DNA of 64,000 nt, taken from the NCBI RefSeq assembly GCF_000585415.1, contig NZ_KK073876.1, forward strand, positions 555,810 to 619,809, in the 5' to 3' direction. The stretch comes from Sphingomonas jaspsi DSM 18422. Its GTDB lineage: Bacteria > Pseudomonadota > Alphaproteobacteria > Sphingomonadales > Sphingomonadaceae. The notes below the pieces were generated by a model. The model had not been told where the DNA came from. It made no database searches and saw only the letters and a list, made by a program, of their open reading frames with translations. Below are positions 50,213 to 60,866 of this stretch, piece by piece. The translations under genes and the position numbers were made by a program. Within the stretch, counting starts at the first letter, position 1; each line of letters starts with the position of its first letter.

Positions 50213-51283
50213 TCAGCGCTTACACACCGAGGCGTCGTTGCCCGACTGGATGCGGGACAGCAAAGTTGCCTGACCGGCGTCGATGATCACCCCCGACGAG
50301 CCGCAGCGGCGGAGCTGGAATCGAACCTTGCGCGCGCGAAAATCGAGCGAGACGCGGCGGAAGGTCGACAAAAGGTCGGTGCCGAGCAGCAGGGACGGCT
50401 CGTCCTTCACCCCGAAGGCGGTAAAAGGCGGCACATCGGCAAAGGCCATCGGCACATTATTGAGCGTGACCGATCCGATCTTCAGTTCGGCGATGCGCGC
50501 CATTTGCAACTCGACGACCACACCGGTCACGCCCATCGCCTTGACCGACTGGAATTTCCGGCGGTTGCCGCGGATCAGCTTGTCGCGCAGGGCCAGGTTG
50601 CCGATGGTGATTTCCGATCCCGTATCGATGATCGCGTCGACGGGCAGGCCCGCCGCGCTCACCTCGGTCAGGATCAGCTGGCCGCGTTTCCGCCGTGCCG
50701 TCACGACGATCTCGCCGTCCAGCATCAGCGCCGGCCGCCGCGCGTCTTCCGATTTGATGACGCGCTTTTCGAAATCCATCATCAGCCGCTGCTCGACCAG
50801 CGCGTCGATACCGATCATGCCGTCGCCGCCCAGATCGTCTTCCTTCAACGCAGGAAGTTCGAGGTCGTTGATCTTGCTCGGCCCCAGCGTGAGTTGGTTG
50901 ACTTTCACCCGGTCGACCATCGCGCTGGCGGTGGTGGCGTGGAGGATGGTCGGGGTTCCCAAGGGCAGCTGGAGTTCGCGGGCAATATTGAGCCCGACCA
51001 CCGAACTGTCCGCGCCGCTGTCGACCAGGAAGCGGTACGGCCCGCGGCCGTTGAGCATTACCTCCACCGTCATGCGGGTAAAGGACTCGCGCGCGCGGAT
51101 CTCTTCGCCCGCGATGTCCAGCTGGTTGTCGATCACGGCAGGCGGCAGGGTCATCGACGGGACCGTCGGCACCGTCACGGGCTTCCCTACCCGCGCAGGC
51201 GTTTCGGCGTTGGCGCAGTCCCCGCCGACCCACAGGCAGGCCATCGCCGTCGGAACCAGGAGCATGCTTCTTCGCACCGCCAT
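50213..51283 (-). CDS. Exported retropepsin-like aspartyl protease, two domains
   Basis: A 356-residue protein with a signal peptide (MAVRRSMLLVPTAMACLWVG) and two retropepsin-like halves. The first active-site motif is FLVDSGADSSVVG (Asp88), the second AIIDTGSEITIGN (Asp220). A single chain could thus form the two-Asp active site that retroviral proteases make by dimerising. The tail has two Cys (RRCGSSG, ASVCKR). It is annotated in sphingomonads as retroviral-like aspartic protease; the target is unknown. Divergent or autonomous transcription is not resolved. Confidence 0.85.
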   Translation of the reverse strand: MAVRRSMLLVPTAMACLWVGGDCANAETPARVGKPVTVPTVPSMTLPPAVIDNQLDIAGEEIRARESFTRMTVEVMLNGRGPYRFLVDSGADSSVVGLNIARELQLPLGTPTILHATTASAMVDRVKVNQLTLGPSKINDLELPALKEDDLGGDGMIGIDALVEQRLMMDFEKRVIKSEDARRPALMLDGEIVVTARRKRGQLILTEVSAAGLPVDAIIDTGSEITIGNLALRDKLIRGNRRKFQSVKAMGVTGVVVELQMARIAELKIGSVTLNNVPMAFADVPPFTAFGVKDEPSLLLGTDLLSTFRRVSLDFRARKVRFQLRRCGSSGVIIDAGQATLLSRIQSGNDASVCKR

Positions 51284-51361
51284 CGCCTCCTTGCGGATGC
51301 GGTGAGACTAGGCCGACGCGGCCGATGCCCGCCATCGATTTTCGATGGACGGCGGACAACG

Positions 51362-51390
51362 AAAAAGGGCGCCCGGTGAGGGGCGCCCTT
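51362..51390 (-). terminator. Terminator of carD
   Basis: On the minus strand AAGGGCGCCC and GGGCGCCCTT form a ten-base stem around a six-base loop, with the right arm followed by TTTTC. It begins 24 bases after the carD stop. Confidence 0.85.
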
Positions 51391-51413
51391 CTGTTCCGTC
51401 GAAGTCGCCTGAA

Positions 51414-51947
51414 TCAGGCGTCTTCGCGGGTCTTGTGATGGATCACGGCAGCCTTGTTCAGGATCTCGAGGATCTTGACCAGCGCGGCCTTTTCGTCGGT
51501 CTGCTCCATCGCGCCGAGTTCGCGTGCAAGACGCGAGCTGGCCGCTTCGAAGATCTGCCGTTCCGAATAGCTCTGCTCGGGCGCATCGTCCGGGCGGAAC
51601 AGGTCGCGGACCACTTCGGCGATCGACGTCAGGTCGCCCGAATTGATCTTCGCTTCATATTCCTGGGCGCGGCGCGACCACATGGTGCGCTTGACCTTGG
51701 GCTTGCCCTTCAGGGTTTCCAGCGCGTCCTTCATCGTCTTGTCGCTCGACAGCTTGCGCATCCCGACCGAATCCGCCTTGGCGACCGGCACGCGAAGCGT
51801 CATCTTTTCCTTCTCGAAGCGAAGGACATAGAGGTCGAGGCGGGTTCCGGCGATTTCGGTGCTTTGGAGTTCGACCACCCGGCCGACACCATGCTTGGGG
51901 TACACCACATAATCGCCAACATCGAAGCTAAGGGCCTTCGCCGCCAT
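51414..51947 (-). CDS. carD: CarD-family transcriptional regulator
   Basis: CarD binds RNA polymerase and stabilises the open promoter complex, affecting rRNA and stress promoters. The 177-residue protein has the N-terminal RNA polymerase-interaction domain (FDVGDYVVYPKHGVGRVVEL and LDLYVLRFEKEKMTLRVPV) and a C-terminal helical DNA-binding domain (MRKLSSDKTMKDALETL, QIFEAASSRLARELG). The start is ATG 51947. A leader of roughly 145 bases may precede it. Confidence 0.95.
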   Translation of the reverse strand: MAAKALSFDVGDYVVYPKHGVGRVVELQSTEIAGTRLDLYVLRFEKEKMTLRVPVAKADSVGMRKLSSDKTMKDALETLKGKPKVKRTMWSRRAQEYEAKINSGDLTSIAEVVRDLFRPDDAPEQSYSERQIFEAASSRLARELGAMEQTDEKAALVKILEILNKAAVIHHKTREDA

Positions 51948-52094
51948 TTAGTCACCTTTCTCAAACGTCCACGCGGACACGCACTGACCTCGCCGTATCG
52001 CCCCCCAACAGCGACCCCCCGGTCCTGGCCATGCCTGACGTGGATTTTGATCCTGTATGAAACGACCGCCGCGGAAGGCGACGGCCTTGTGTCA

Positions 52095-52100
52095 ATTATA
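52095..52100 (-). promoter_or_regulatory. Possible -10 box (TATAAT) for carD
   Basis: A TATAAT hexamer on the minus strand lies in an AT-rich patch between dinB and carD, which contrasts with the GC-rich surroundings. A canonical -35 at 17 bases was not found (GAAATT sits there). The leader to carD would be about 145 bases with no obvious open frame. Confidence 0.35.
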
Positions 52101-52114
52101 TAACAGAAAATGAT

Positions 52115-53191
52115 TCAAATTTCGAGTCCCAGTTGTTTTGGTGCCTCGACGTCGGGATCGACGATCGAATGAAGGCCAAGTCCCAGCAATCTAACGCCTT
52201 TTGGAACTGGCAGGATCAGATCCAAAAGCGCCTGTCCGGCGGCTTCGAACGACACCTTGCCGGTTAACGGCGTAGTAAAGCTCTTCGACCGCGTAATCTG
52301 CGTGAAATCGGCATATTTCACTTTCAGCGTCACCGTGCGACCCTTTACTCCCGACCGCTCGATCCGCTGCCAGGCAAGGCCCGCCACGCGCTCGACTTCC
52401 CGGCGCAAATCCTCTTCCGTTAAATAGTCGACATCGAAGGTGCGCTCGGCGCTGACCGACTTGTAGGGGCGGTCGGATTTGACCTCCCGTTCGTCGATCC
52501 CGCGCGCGATTCGCCAGTACCAACGCCCCGATGACCCGAAATGGGCTTCAAGCTGTTCTAACGGCCATGCGGCCATGTCGGCGCCGGTCAGGATGCCCAG
52601 CCGCTCCATCTTGGCCGCCGTCACCGGCCCGACGCCATGGAAGCGCTTGACCGGCAGGGTCGCGACGAACGCCGGACCCTTGTGCGGCGGGATGACGCAC
52701 AGCCCATCGGGCTTGTTCTGGTCGCTCGCCAGCTTGGCGATGAACTTGCAGTAGCTCACCCCGGCCGACGCCGTGAGCCCGGTTTCGGCCTTGATGCGGG
52801 CGCGGATTTCCTCTGCGATGGCCTTGGCCGTGCCCAGCCCTTTGCGATCCTCGGTCACATCGAGATAGGCCTCGTCGAGCGCCAGCGGCTCGATGAGGTC
52901 GGTATAGTCAGCGAAGATGGCGCGGATCTGCTGGCTGACCCCGCGATAGACGTCGAAGCGCGGCTTGACGAAGATGAGGTCCGGACAGCGCCGCTTGGCG
53001 GTGACCGATGGCATCGCCGACCGCACTCCGAACTTACGCGCCTCATAACTCGCCGCGGCCACCACCCCGCGATGCCCGCCGCCAACCGCGACCGGCTTGC
53101 CGCGCAAGGTCGGATCGTCGCGCTGCTCGACCGACGCGTAAAAGGCGTCCATGTCGACGTGGATGATCTTGCGGGCGGGGGCTTCGTTCAC
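52115..53191 (-). CDS. dinB: DNA polymerase IV (Y-family)
   Basis: An error-prone translesion polymerase. The 358-residue protein has the palm motifs IIHVDMDAFYASVEQRDDP (first metal Asp) and LALDEAYLDVTED (second metal residues), the fingers VAAASYEARKFGVRSAMPS and a little-finger domain. The C-terminus (VDPDVEAPKQLGLEI) resembles the beta-clamp binding tail. The start is ATG 53191. A LexA box is not visible in the short region upstream, which it shares with sucC. Confidence 0.95.
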   Translation of the reverse strand: MNEAPARKIIHVDMDAFYASVEQRDDPTLRGKPVAVGGGHRGVVAAASYEARKFGVRSAMPSVTAKRRCPDLIFVKPRFDVYRGVSQQIRAIFADYTDLIEPLALDEAYLDVTEDRKGLGTAKAIAEEIRARIKAETGLTASAGVSYCKFIAKLASDQNKPDGLCVIPPHKGPAFVATLPVKRFHGVGPVTAAKMERLGILTGADMAAWPLEQLEAHFGSSGRWYWRIARGIDEREVKSDRPYKSVSAERTFDVDYLTEEDLRREVERVAGLAWQRIERSGVKGRTVTLKVKYADFTQITRSKSFTTPLTGKVSFEAAGQALLDLILPVPKGVRLLGLGLHSIVDPDVEAPKQLGLEI

Positions 53192-53301
53192 GCCCTGTTC
53201 TTATCGCGCGACGCGGGTGGGATAAAGAGTGCTAGGCCTTTGCAATGGCTGGCCAGTTCTGCTTAAGGGCGGCCAAACCTTTCGGACTCACAGGACCCGT
53301 C

Positions 53302-54501
<1,200 letters not shown>

Positions 54502-54522
54502 GCTTTCAGGAGAGCCACTGCC

Positions 54523-55272
54523 ATGAAGCTGCTCGTCGCCGTCAAGCGGGTGATCGATTACAACGTGAAACCGCGCGTGAAGATGGACGGAAGCGGGGTC
54601 GACCTCGCCAACGTCAAAATGTCGATGAACCCGTTCGACGAAATCGCGGTCGAAGAAGCCATCCGCCTCAAGGAAAAAGGCGCGGCGACCGAGATCGTGG
54701 TGGTCTCGATTGGCCCGGCCAAGGCGCAGGAAACGCTGCGTACCGCGCTGGCGATGGGTGCCGACCGCGCCGTGCTGGTCCAGACCGATGAAGAGAGCGT
54801 CGAACCGCTCGCGGTCGCCAAGATCCTGAAGGGTGTGGTCGAGGAGGAGGCCCCCGGCCTCGTCATCCTCGGCAAGCAGGCGATCGACGACGACAGCAAC
54901 CAGACCGGCCAGATGCTGGCCGCGCTGCTGGGCTGGCCGCAGGGCACCTTCGCCTCCAAGGTCGAAGTCGCAGGAAGCGACGTCAGCGTCACTCGCGAAA
55001 TCGACGGAGGTCTCGAAACGGTGAAGCTCGCCACCCCGGCGATCGTCACCACCGACCTTCGCCTCAACGAGCCGCGCTACGCCTCGCTGCCGAACATCAT
55101 GAAGGCCAAGTCAAAGCCGCTCGCGACCAAGTCGCCCGGTGATTATGGCGTCGACGTCGCGCCGCGCCTCGAAACGCTCAAGGTGACCGAACCGGCGAAG
55201 CGCACCGCCGGGATCAAGGTCGGCTCGGTCGACGAACTCGTCGCCAAGCTTAAAGACATGGGAGTCGCGTAA
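54523..55272 (+). CDS. etfB: Electron transfer flavoprotein beta subunit
   Basis: Forms with EtfA a heterodimer holding FAD and AMP that carries electrons from acyl-CoA dehydrogenases to the ubiquinone pool. The 249-residue product starts [16 protein letters not shown] and has the AMP-binding region [17 protein letters not shown] and the recognition loop [18 protein letters not shown]. It is one base from etfA in the same operon. Confidence 0.96.
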   Translation: MKLLVAVKRVIDYNVKPRVKMDGSGVDLANVKMSMNPFDEIAVEEAIRLKEKGAATEIVVVSIGPAKAQETLRTALAMGADRAVLVQTDEESVEPLAVAKILKGVVEEEAPGLVILGKQAIDDDSNQTGQMLAALLGWPQGTFASKVEVAGSDVSVTREIDGGLETVKLATPAIVTTDLRLNEPRYASLPNIMKAKSKPLATKSPGDYGVDVAPRLETLKVTEPAKRTAGIKVGSVDELVAKLKDMGVA

Positions 55273-55273
55273 C

Positions 55274-56203
55274 ATGAAGACGCTCGTTCTCGTCGAACAT
55301 GACGGCGCGGCCATCAAGGACGCGACCCTCGCCACCGTCACCGCTGCCTCGAAGCTCGGTGAAGTCCATCTCCTCGTCGCCGGATCGGGCGTCGGTGCGG
55401 TCGCTAGTGCCGCCGCGCAGATCGCGGGCGTCGGCAAGGTTCACGTTGCCGACGGTGCACACCTTGAGCACCAGCTGGCCGAAGACGTCGCGCCGGTCGC
55501 CGCCGCGCTGATGGCCGACCATGACGCCTTCCTCGCGCCCGCCACCACCTACGGCAAGAACATCGCGCCGCGCGTCGCCGCGCACCTCGATGTCATGCAG
55601 ATCAGCGACATCCTGTCGGTCGAAGGCGAAGACACCTTTACCCGCCCGATTTACGCCGGCAACGCAATCGCCACGGTCAAGTCGAAGGACGCGAAGAAGG
55701 TCATCACCGTTCGCGGCACCTCGTTCGAAAAGGCCGCCGCTTCGGGCGGTTCGGGCAGCGTCGAGAATATCGATGCCGGCGGATCGTCGGGCAAGTCGAG
55801 CTTCGTCGGCGCCGAATTGTCGAAATCGGAACGTCCCGAACTGACCAGCGCCAAGGTCATCGTCTCGGGCGGCCGCGCGCTCGGCAGCTCGGAAGAATTC
55901 CACCGGTTGATCGATCCGCTCGCCGACAAGCTCGGTGCCGCAGTCGGCGCCTCGCGCGCTGCGGTCGACGCGGGCTATGCTCCGAACGACTATCAGGTTG
56001 GCCAGACCGGCAAGATCGTCGCGCCGGAAGTCTATCTGGCGGTCGGCATCTCGGGCGCGATCCAGCATCTTGCGGGCATGAAGGATTCGAAGACCATCAT
56101 CGCCATCAACAAGGACGAAGAAGCCCCGATCTTCCAGGTCGCGGACATCGGCCTGGTTGGCGACCTTTTCAAGATCGTGCCCGAGTTGACCGAAAAGCTG
56201 TAA
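55274..56203 (+). CDS. etfA: Electron transfer flavoprotein alpha subunit
   Basis: Binds the FAD of the electron transfer flavoprotein. The 309-residue product has the N-terminal domain ([19 protein letters not shown]) and the FAD-binding C-terminal domain with [43 protein letters not shown] and [13 protein letters not shown]. Its TAA overlaps the ATG of the next gene (TAATG). Confidence 0.96.
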   Translation: MKTLVLVEHDGAAIKDATLATVTAASKLGEVHLLVAGSGVGAVASAAAQIAGVGKVHVADGAHLEHQLAEDVAPVAAALMADHDAFLAPATTYGKNIAPRVAAHLDVMQISDILSVEGEDTFTRPIYAGNAIATVKSKDAKKVITVRGTSFEKAAASGGSGSVENIDAGGSSGKSSFVGAELSKSERPELTSAKVIVSGGRALGSSEEFHRLIDPLADKLGAAVGASRAAVDAGYAPNDYQVGQTGKIVAPEVYLAVGISGAIQHLAGMKDSKTIIAINKDEEAPIFQVADIGLVGDLFKIVPELTEKL

Positions 56204-57513
56204 TGGCGGGTCCGGACCTCCACGGCCCGGACGCCCCCAGCACAGAAGCAAAGGCGCGCGCCAAGGCGAACGAACGCCCGGCGTGGCGAGCCCTGACCCT
56301 TGCCGACGTTGCACGCAGCGCGCGATTGGACTGGTCCTTTGCCGGGCTGATGGCCCTATCGGCCGCCATCGCCACACTGGGCTTATTGCAAAACAGCACC
56401 GCCGTTGTGATCGGCGCGATGCTGGTGTCGCCGCTCATGGGCCCGATCATGGCGATCGGTTTTGGACTTGCGGTGTTCGAAAGTCATTTGCTGCGACGCG
56501 GCGCCCAAACATTGGTCGTGGGCGCGTTCGTCGCAATCGTCGTGTCGGCGGTCATCGTCTGGCTGACGCCAGTCAAAAGCCTGACCGACGAACTGGCGGC
56601 CCGCACCAGCCCGACGCTGCTGGACCTGGGTGTGGCGCTGGTCGGTGGAATCGCCGGCGTCTTTTCCATCGTCACCCGCAAGGCCACGGTAATGGTCGGC
56701 GTGGCTATCGCCACGGCACTGGTGCCGCCGCTGGCGACGGTGGGCTACGGCTTCGTCATGGGGATGGGCGAGGTGGCCAGCGGCGCGGCACTCCTGTTCT
56801 TCACTAATACCGCTGCGATCGTTGCGGCTGCGGCGGCGGTGGCGATCATAAGCCGGTTCCGGCCCATGCTGACGCCCCAGCAGACGCTAGTGCAGACGGT
56901 CACCATCCTGACGGCGATCGGGCTGGTCGCCGTCCCCTTGTCCGGCGGCCTGCGGCGGATCGTCGAGCAGGCGAGGATCGAGCGGCTTGCCCAGACAGAA
57001 CTTCAGGCAATGGTCGGGCCGAACGGCACCATCAGCAGGATTTCGACAACGGTCGACGCCGACCGTGTCCGTGTCGACGCAGTGATAATCGCCGACCGTT
57101 ACGTCGTGGGTAGGGAGGAGCAATTGGCCAACGCGTTGCGCCGAAGCGGTCAAATCGCGTCGGCCGACGTTTCGATCATCCAGCTTTCGGCCGCTAGCGC
57201 TGCGGCGGTTGAGCGACAGAGCAGGAATGCGGCGGAATTGGCGGCGTGGGCAGCAGAACGGCGTGAGGCAGACGACATCGCCAAGGCATTGGCTGGGGTC
57301 GATGGGACGGACGCAGGCCGACTGACGATCGATTCACGCCTGAAGCGCGCGGCCATTTTTTCCGTCCAGGATCAACAGCCGTCAGTCGACACGCTTAGCC
57401 AGATTGCAGAACGATTTCCGCAGTGGGTCATCCTTCTCGACGGCTCGCCATGGGTGCCGCCACCAAAACCGCAGGCCGAAACGTCGGAAACTAAGCTTCA
57501 ATCGTCCGGTTGA
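56203..57513 (+). CDS. DUF389 membrane protein
   Basis: A 436-residue inner-membrane protein of the DUF389 family. The N-terminal ~230 residues hold about six transmembrane helices, with the conserved stretch [20 protein letters not shown] and later [14 protein letters not shown]. The C-terminal half is soluble and mainly helical-beta. The function is unknown; the family sometimes sits with stress or efflux genes. The start ATG 56203 overlaps the etfA stop by one base, so it is coupled to the etf operon. Its 3' end overlaps convergent nhaA by 16 bases. Confidence 0.85.
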   Translation: MAGPDLHGPDAPSTEAKARAKANERPAWRALTLADVARSARLDWSFAGLMALSAAIATLGLLQNSTAVVIGAMLVSPLMGPIMAIGFGLAVFESHLLRRGAQTLVVGAFVAIVVSAVIVWLTPVKSLTDELAARTSPTLLDLGVALVGGIAGVFSIVTRKATVMVGVAIATALVPPLATVGYGFVMGMGEVASGAALLFFTNTAAIVAAAAAVAIISRFRPMLTPQQTLVQTVTILTAIGLVAVPLSGGLRRIVEQARIERLAQTELQAMVGPNGTISRISTTVDADRVRVDAVIIADRYVVGREEQLANALRRSGQIASADVSIIQLSAASAAAVERQSRNAAELAAWAAERREADDIAKALAGVDGTDAGRLTIDSRLKRAAIFSVQDQQPSVDTLSQIAERFPQWVILLDGSPWVPPPKPQAETSETKLQSSG

Positions 57514-58712
57514 TCAGACCCGAAGATTTCGGCGGCCTCGTCGAACTCTTCGTCTGCCACGCTAATCACAGGGGCGAACCGCAGCACCGCGAAGCCGACC
57601 AGCGCTGACAGGACGGACCCGGTAAGGATCCCGATCTTCGCCTCGTCGACCAGCAAGGCCGCGTCGGGGAAGGCGAGCGCACCGATGAAGAGGCTCATGG
57701 TGAAACCGATCCCGCACAGAATCGATGCGCCGTAAAGCTGGCGCCAGCTGGTGCAGGCCGGTTTGGGCGCGAGGCCGCCTTTTACGGCCAGCCAGATGGC
57801 GCCGAAGATGCCGAGCTGCTTGCCGACAAACAGCCCCAGCAGCGTCGCCAGCGGAAGCGGATCGCCCAATGCGTGCAGCCCCACATCCAGGGCGACGCCC
57901 GCTGACGCAAAGCCGAAGATGGGGACGATAGCGAACATGACCCACGGGTGGATCGCATGTTCCAGTCGCTTGAGCGATGAACGGGCTTCCCCACGTCCGA
58001 GGGGGATGGTGAGCGCGGCCAGCACGCCCGCGATGGTCGCATGCACGCCGCTGCCCAGCATGAGGTACCACGCGACCGCGAAGCCAAGCAGGTACGGCCA
58101 TAGTCGGCGGACTCCGAACTGGGTCATGGCCGCCATGGCCAGGATCACGCCCAGCGCGCCGGCCAGCATCCATACGTCCAGCGCCGCCGTGTAGAACAAG
58201 GCGATGATCGCCACTGCGCCGATGTCGTCGACGATGGCGATGGTGACGAGCAGCAGCTTGATCGATGGCGGCGCATGGCGCCCCAGGATGGCCAGGACGC
58301 CGATCGCAAAGGCGATGTCGGTTGCAGCCGGAATGGCCCAGCCGTTCACGAGCCCCGGTTCGTGCCCGGCGACCAACAGATAGATGGCGGCCGGCAACGC
58401 CATCCCTGCCGCAGCGGCGATAAACGGCAGGCGCCGTTCGGCCGGGGTCGACAGACGACCGTCATACCATTCGCGTTTGACCTCCAGGCCGACCAGCAGG
58501 AAGAAGATCGCCATCAACCCGTCGGCGATCCAGTAGTGGACCGACATCTGGCCGAACCGCGGCATGACCGGGCCGACCTTCCATTCCAGCAGATGGTGGT
58601 AAGTGTTGGCCACAGGGCTGTTCGCGACGATCAGCGCCAGCGCCGCGGCCGCGATCAGCACGATCCCGGCGCGCTTTTCCATTTGTTGCTGGGCCAGGGT
58701 GTCGGATGCCAT
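57498..58712 (-). CDS. nhaA: Na+/H+ antiporter NhaA
   Basis: Exchanges sodium for protons across the inner membrane to control pH and salt stress. The 404-residue protein has about 11-12 helices. The conserved pair of Asp in VTIAIVDDIGAVAII matches the ion-binding Asp163/164 of the E. coli enzyme, and the ATDIAFAIGVLAILG helix is typical. It lies downstream of tRNA-Phe on the same strand. Confidence 0.95.
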   Translation of the reverse strand: MASDTLAQQQMEKRAGIVLIAAAALALIVANSPVANTYHHLLEWKVGPVMPRFGQMSVHYWIADGLMAIFFLLVGLEVKREWYDGRLSTPAERRLPFIAAAAGMALPAAIYLLVAGHEPGLVNGWAIPAATDIAFAIGVLAILGRHAPPSIKLLLVTIAIVDDIGAVAIIALFYTAALDVWMLAGALGVILAMAAMTQFGVRRLWPYLLGFAVAWYLMLGSGVHATIAGVLAALTIPLGRGEARSSLKRLEHAIHPWVMFAIVPIFGFASAGVALDVGLHALGDPLPLATLLGLFVGKQLGIFGAIWLAVKGGLAPKPACTSWRQLYGASILCGIGFTMSLFIGALAFPDAALLVDEAKIGILTGSVLSALVGFAVLRFAPVISVADEEFDEAAEIFGSDQPDD

Positions 58713-58755
58713 GCCGCTTGCTAGCGGCTGGCGTCGGACGGGTCTAGGGAAGGGA

Positions 58756-58831
58756 TGGTGCCCAGGGACGGGATCGAACCGCCGACACTGCGATTTTCAG
58801 TCGCATGCTCTACCAACTGAGCTACCTGGGC
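58756..58831 (-). tRNA. tRNA-Phe (GAA)
   Basis: A 76-base cloverleaf on the minus strand: acceptor GCCCAGG pairs with CCUGGGC, D-loop AGCUCAGUUGGUAGAGC, anticodon stem-loop with CUGAAAA giving anticodon GAA, T-loop GGUUCGAUCC. The CCA end is encoded. It lies between yacG and nhaA. Confidence 0.97.
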
Positions 58832-58873
58832 GCACCGTCAAAGGGCCGGTCGGCCCCGCGAGCGAAGGGCCGT

Positions 58874-59053
58874 CTAGCGGTCGCCTTCGCCCATGTCCAG
58901 CCCTTCCGGATCGGCGGGCGGACCGGGAATGGCATATCCATCGCCAAGCCACTTCAACAGGTCGCGATCCTTGCATCCGCGGCTGCAGAAGGGCGCATAT
59001 TCGGGCGCGGGTATCTTCCCGCACAGCGGGCAATCTTTCGGCTTATTCGGCAT
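58874..59053 (-). CDS. yacG: DNA gyrase inhibitor/zinc-binding protein YacG
   Basis: A 59-residue zinc protein. The four ligand Cys are in CPLCGK (Cys8, Cys11) and CSRGCK (Cys23, Cys27), followed by RDLLKWLGDGYAIPG, the conserved YacG helix and loop. The E. coli protein binds and inhibits GyrB. The start ATG 59053 overlaps the 3' end of the RNase gene by 11 bases. Confidence 0.92.
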   Translation of the reverse strand: MPNKPKDCPLCGKIPAPEYAPFCSRGCKDRDLLKWLGDGYAIPGPPADPEGLDMGEGDR

Positions 59054-59963
59054 AGGCTTGCCACATGGCGAGCGTCGGGTCGGGATGCAAGCTGACTTCG
59101 CCGCCGACGCGAGCGGCCAGCGCGTCGACCCACTCGGGCTGAATCGCGCCCAGCACCGCAGGGTGCGCTCGGAGCCGGGTCTGGCCGACGCTGGACGACG
59201 CCGTGCGCAAAAGGTTCAGCGCTTCGAACGTAGGCCGATCCGCCGCCAATTCGAACAGCGAGGCATGCCGTCTTGGCCGCACGATCTGCATAAAACCGAA
59301 ACCGTTCACCGCCGTTCGCTCGAAGGGCTGGGGCAGCGCAGTATCGAACGCGTCTGCGATCGCTTGCCGCTCGGCCTTGCCCGCCACGGTCGGAAAGTCG
59401 ATGCCGATCGACCCGGCGATACCGTGCCTGCGGATCGCACGCGCTGCCGCCTTTGCCGACGCCTGCGCCAGTTTTGCCGTGGGCAGGGTCCCGTCGACGT
59501 CGATCAGGGTCATTGCCGGCGTCAGGAAAACGCGCAGCTCGCCGCCAGGAAAGGCAACGATGCCGTCGCGCGCATCGCTGATGAGGTCCTGCCATCCGGC
59601 ATCGTCCATTTCGCCGGACGATGCGTCGATGGCCGGCGGCAGGGCGGCAACAGCATTTCCATCGGCTACCTTCGCCAGCGGCCGTTTCCAGTCCTCAGCG
59701 CCGCCCAGCGATTCGCGCGTGACCTCGATCGCCAGCGTCGCCCCTTCGATGACGCCCGCCGCGCCCTTCGGCAGCAGATATTCGGTGCCGGATACAGCAG
59801 CCAGCGCAGGTCTTCCCGCTTTGGTCAGCCTGGCCTCGAGGATGCTGCCGGCTGGAACGATGCCATCGCGCAGGATGCGCGCTTCGACGATCTCGCCGTC
59901 TTCGATCAGCGCGAAGCGGCTTTCGCCAATCCCGCGCTCGACCCGCCATTCAGGCAAGGTCAT
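59043..59963 (-). CDS. Short RNase E/G-family protein
   Basis: A 306-residue member of the RNase E/G family, much shorter than E. coli RNase G (489). An N-terminal S1-like region (EWRVERGIGESRFALIEDGEIVEARI, TEYLLPKGAAGVIEGA) is followed by the catalytic core. It keeps two probable metal ligands, Asp155 in MTLIDVDGTLP (RNase E Asp303) and Asp189 in GSIGIDFPTV (RNase E Asp346). A 5' sensor and Zn-link region are not clear. It overlaps maf by 14 bases. RNase activity is inferred from the kept residues. Confidence 0.8.
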   Translation of the reverse strand: MTLPEWRVERGIGESRFALIEDGEIVEARILRDGIVPAGSILEARLTKAGRPALAAVSGTEYLLPKGAAGVIEGATLAIEVTRESLGGAEDWKRPLAKVADGNAVAALPPAIDASSGEMDDAGWQDLISDARDGIVAFPGGELRVFLTPAMTLIDVDGTLPTAKLAQASAKAAARAIRRHGIAGSIGIDFPTVAGKAERQAIADAFDTALPQPFERTAVNGFGFMQIVRPRRHASLFELAADRPTFEALNLLRTASSSVGQTRLRAHPAVLGAIQPEWVDALAARVGGEVSLHPDPTLAMWQAYAE

Positions 59964-60522
59964 AGCCTGCGCTTTTCAGCAGGTGCCGCGTTTCGGCAAG
60001 CGGCAGGCCGACGACGTTGGAATAGCTGCCGGCGATGTGGCGGACATAGACTTCGCCATAGCCCTGAAGGGCATAGCCGCCCGCCTTGCCGCGCCACTCG
60101 CCATGACCGGCATAATAGTCGATTTCTTCCGCGCTCAGCCGCTTCATCGTGATCGTCGTTTCGACGACCCGGCTTCGCATGTTCCCGTCCGGTAGCCGAA
60201 GTGCAACGCCCGTAAGCACTCGATGGCGACGTCCGCTTAGCAGGTTCATGCATTCGCGCAGGGTCGCTTCGTCCTCGACCTTGGGCAGGATGCGACGACC
60301 GACCGCCACCACCGTGTCGGCGGCAAGCACCAGTGCGTCAGGATGACGAGCGACGGTCGCTGCCGCCTTCTCCACGGCCAACCGCAGCGCATGCGATTTC
60401 GGCAGTTCGCCCTTGGGCACGCTCTCGTCGATGTCGGCCGGGTCGACCGCATCCGGCGTGACGCCGATGCGGGCGAGGAGGTCGAGACGTCGGGGGCTCG
60501 CCGAGGCGAGGACCAGCTTCAC
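59950..60522 (-). CDS. maf: Maf-type nucleotide pyrophosphatase
   Basis: A 190-residue Maf/HAM1-like protein that hydrolyses noncanonical nucleotides (dTTP/UTP or m7GTP type). Conserved blocks are LVLASASPRRLDLLARIG, ADIDESVPKGELP and VLAADTVVAVGRRILPKV. The tail has YAGHGEWRGKAGGYALQGYG, typical of the dTTP/UTP YhdE-like group. The start is GTG 60522, immediately after the infA stop (TAA GTG). It overlaps the RNase gene by 14 bases. Confidence 0.93.
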   Translation of the reverse strand: MKLVLASASPRRLDLLARIGVTPDAVDPADIDESVPKGELPKSHALRLAVEKAAATVARHPDALVLAADTVVAVGRRILPKVEDEATLRECMNLLSGRRHRVLTGVALRLPDGNMRSRVVETTITMKRLSAEEIDYYAGHGEWRGKAGGYALQGYGEVYVRHIAGSYSNVVGLPLAETRHLLKSAGYDLA

Positions 60523-60768
60523 TTAGTATCCCGGCGGGCGCTCGCGGCCGGGCATGAAGCGGTAGGTGATGCGACCCTTGGTAAGGTCGTAGGGCGTCAG
60601 TTCGACCAGCACTTCGTCACCGGTGAGGACGCGAATGCGGTTCTTGCGCATCTTGCCCGCGGTGTGGCCGAGGATTTCGTGACCATTCTCCAGCTCGACG
60701 CGGAACATCGCATTGGGCAGCAGTTCCACCACCCGTCCGCGCATCTCGAGAAGTTCTTCCTTGGCCAT
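60523..60768 (-). CDS. infA: Translation initiation factor IF-1 with short C-terminal extension
   Basis: IF-1 occupies the ribosomal A site during initiation. The 81-residue product has the S1-type OB fold ([56 protein letters not shown]). It ends with a nine-residue extension (PGRERPPGY after RFM) beyond the usual 72 residues. ATG 60768 is the family start. It is the first gene of the infA-maf-RNase-yacG block. Confidence 0.95.
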   Translation of the reverse strand: MAKEELLEMRGRVVELLPNAMFRVELENGHEILGHTAGKMRKNRIRVLTGDEVLVELTPYDLTKGRITYRFMPGRERPPGY

Positions 60769-60823
60769 GCAATCCTTCAAGTCTTTAAGTTTGGTCGCAG
60801 CCCTTTAGCGGCGATGCGGCGCA

Positions 60824-60860
60824 AAATAAAGGCGGGCGGACCATTGTCGGTCCGCCCGCC
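60824..60860 (-). terminator. Terminator of the S9 peptidase gene
   Basis: A twelve-base-pair perfect GC-rich stem (GGCGGGCGGACC / GGTCCGCCCGCC, loop of six) is followed on the minus strand by TTTATTTT. It lies six bases after the peptidase stop and ahead of infA. Confidence 0.85.
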
Positions 60861-60866
60861 TTCCGA

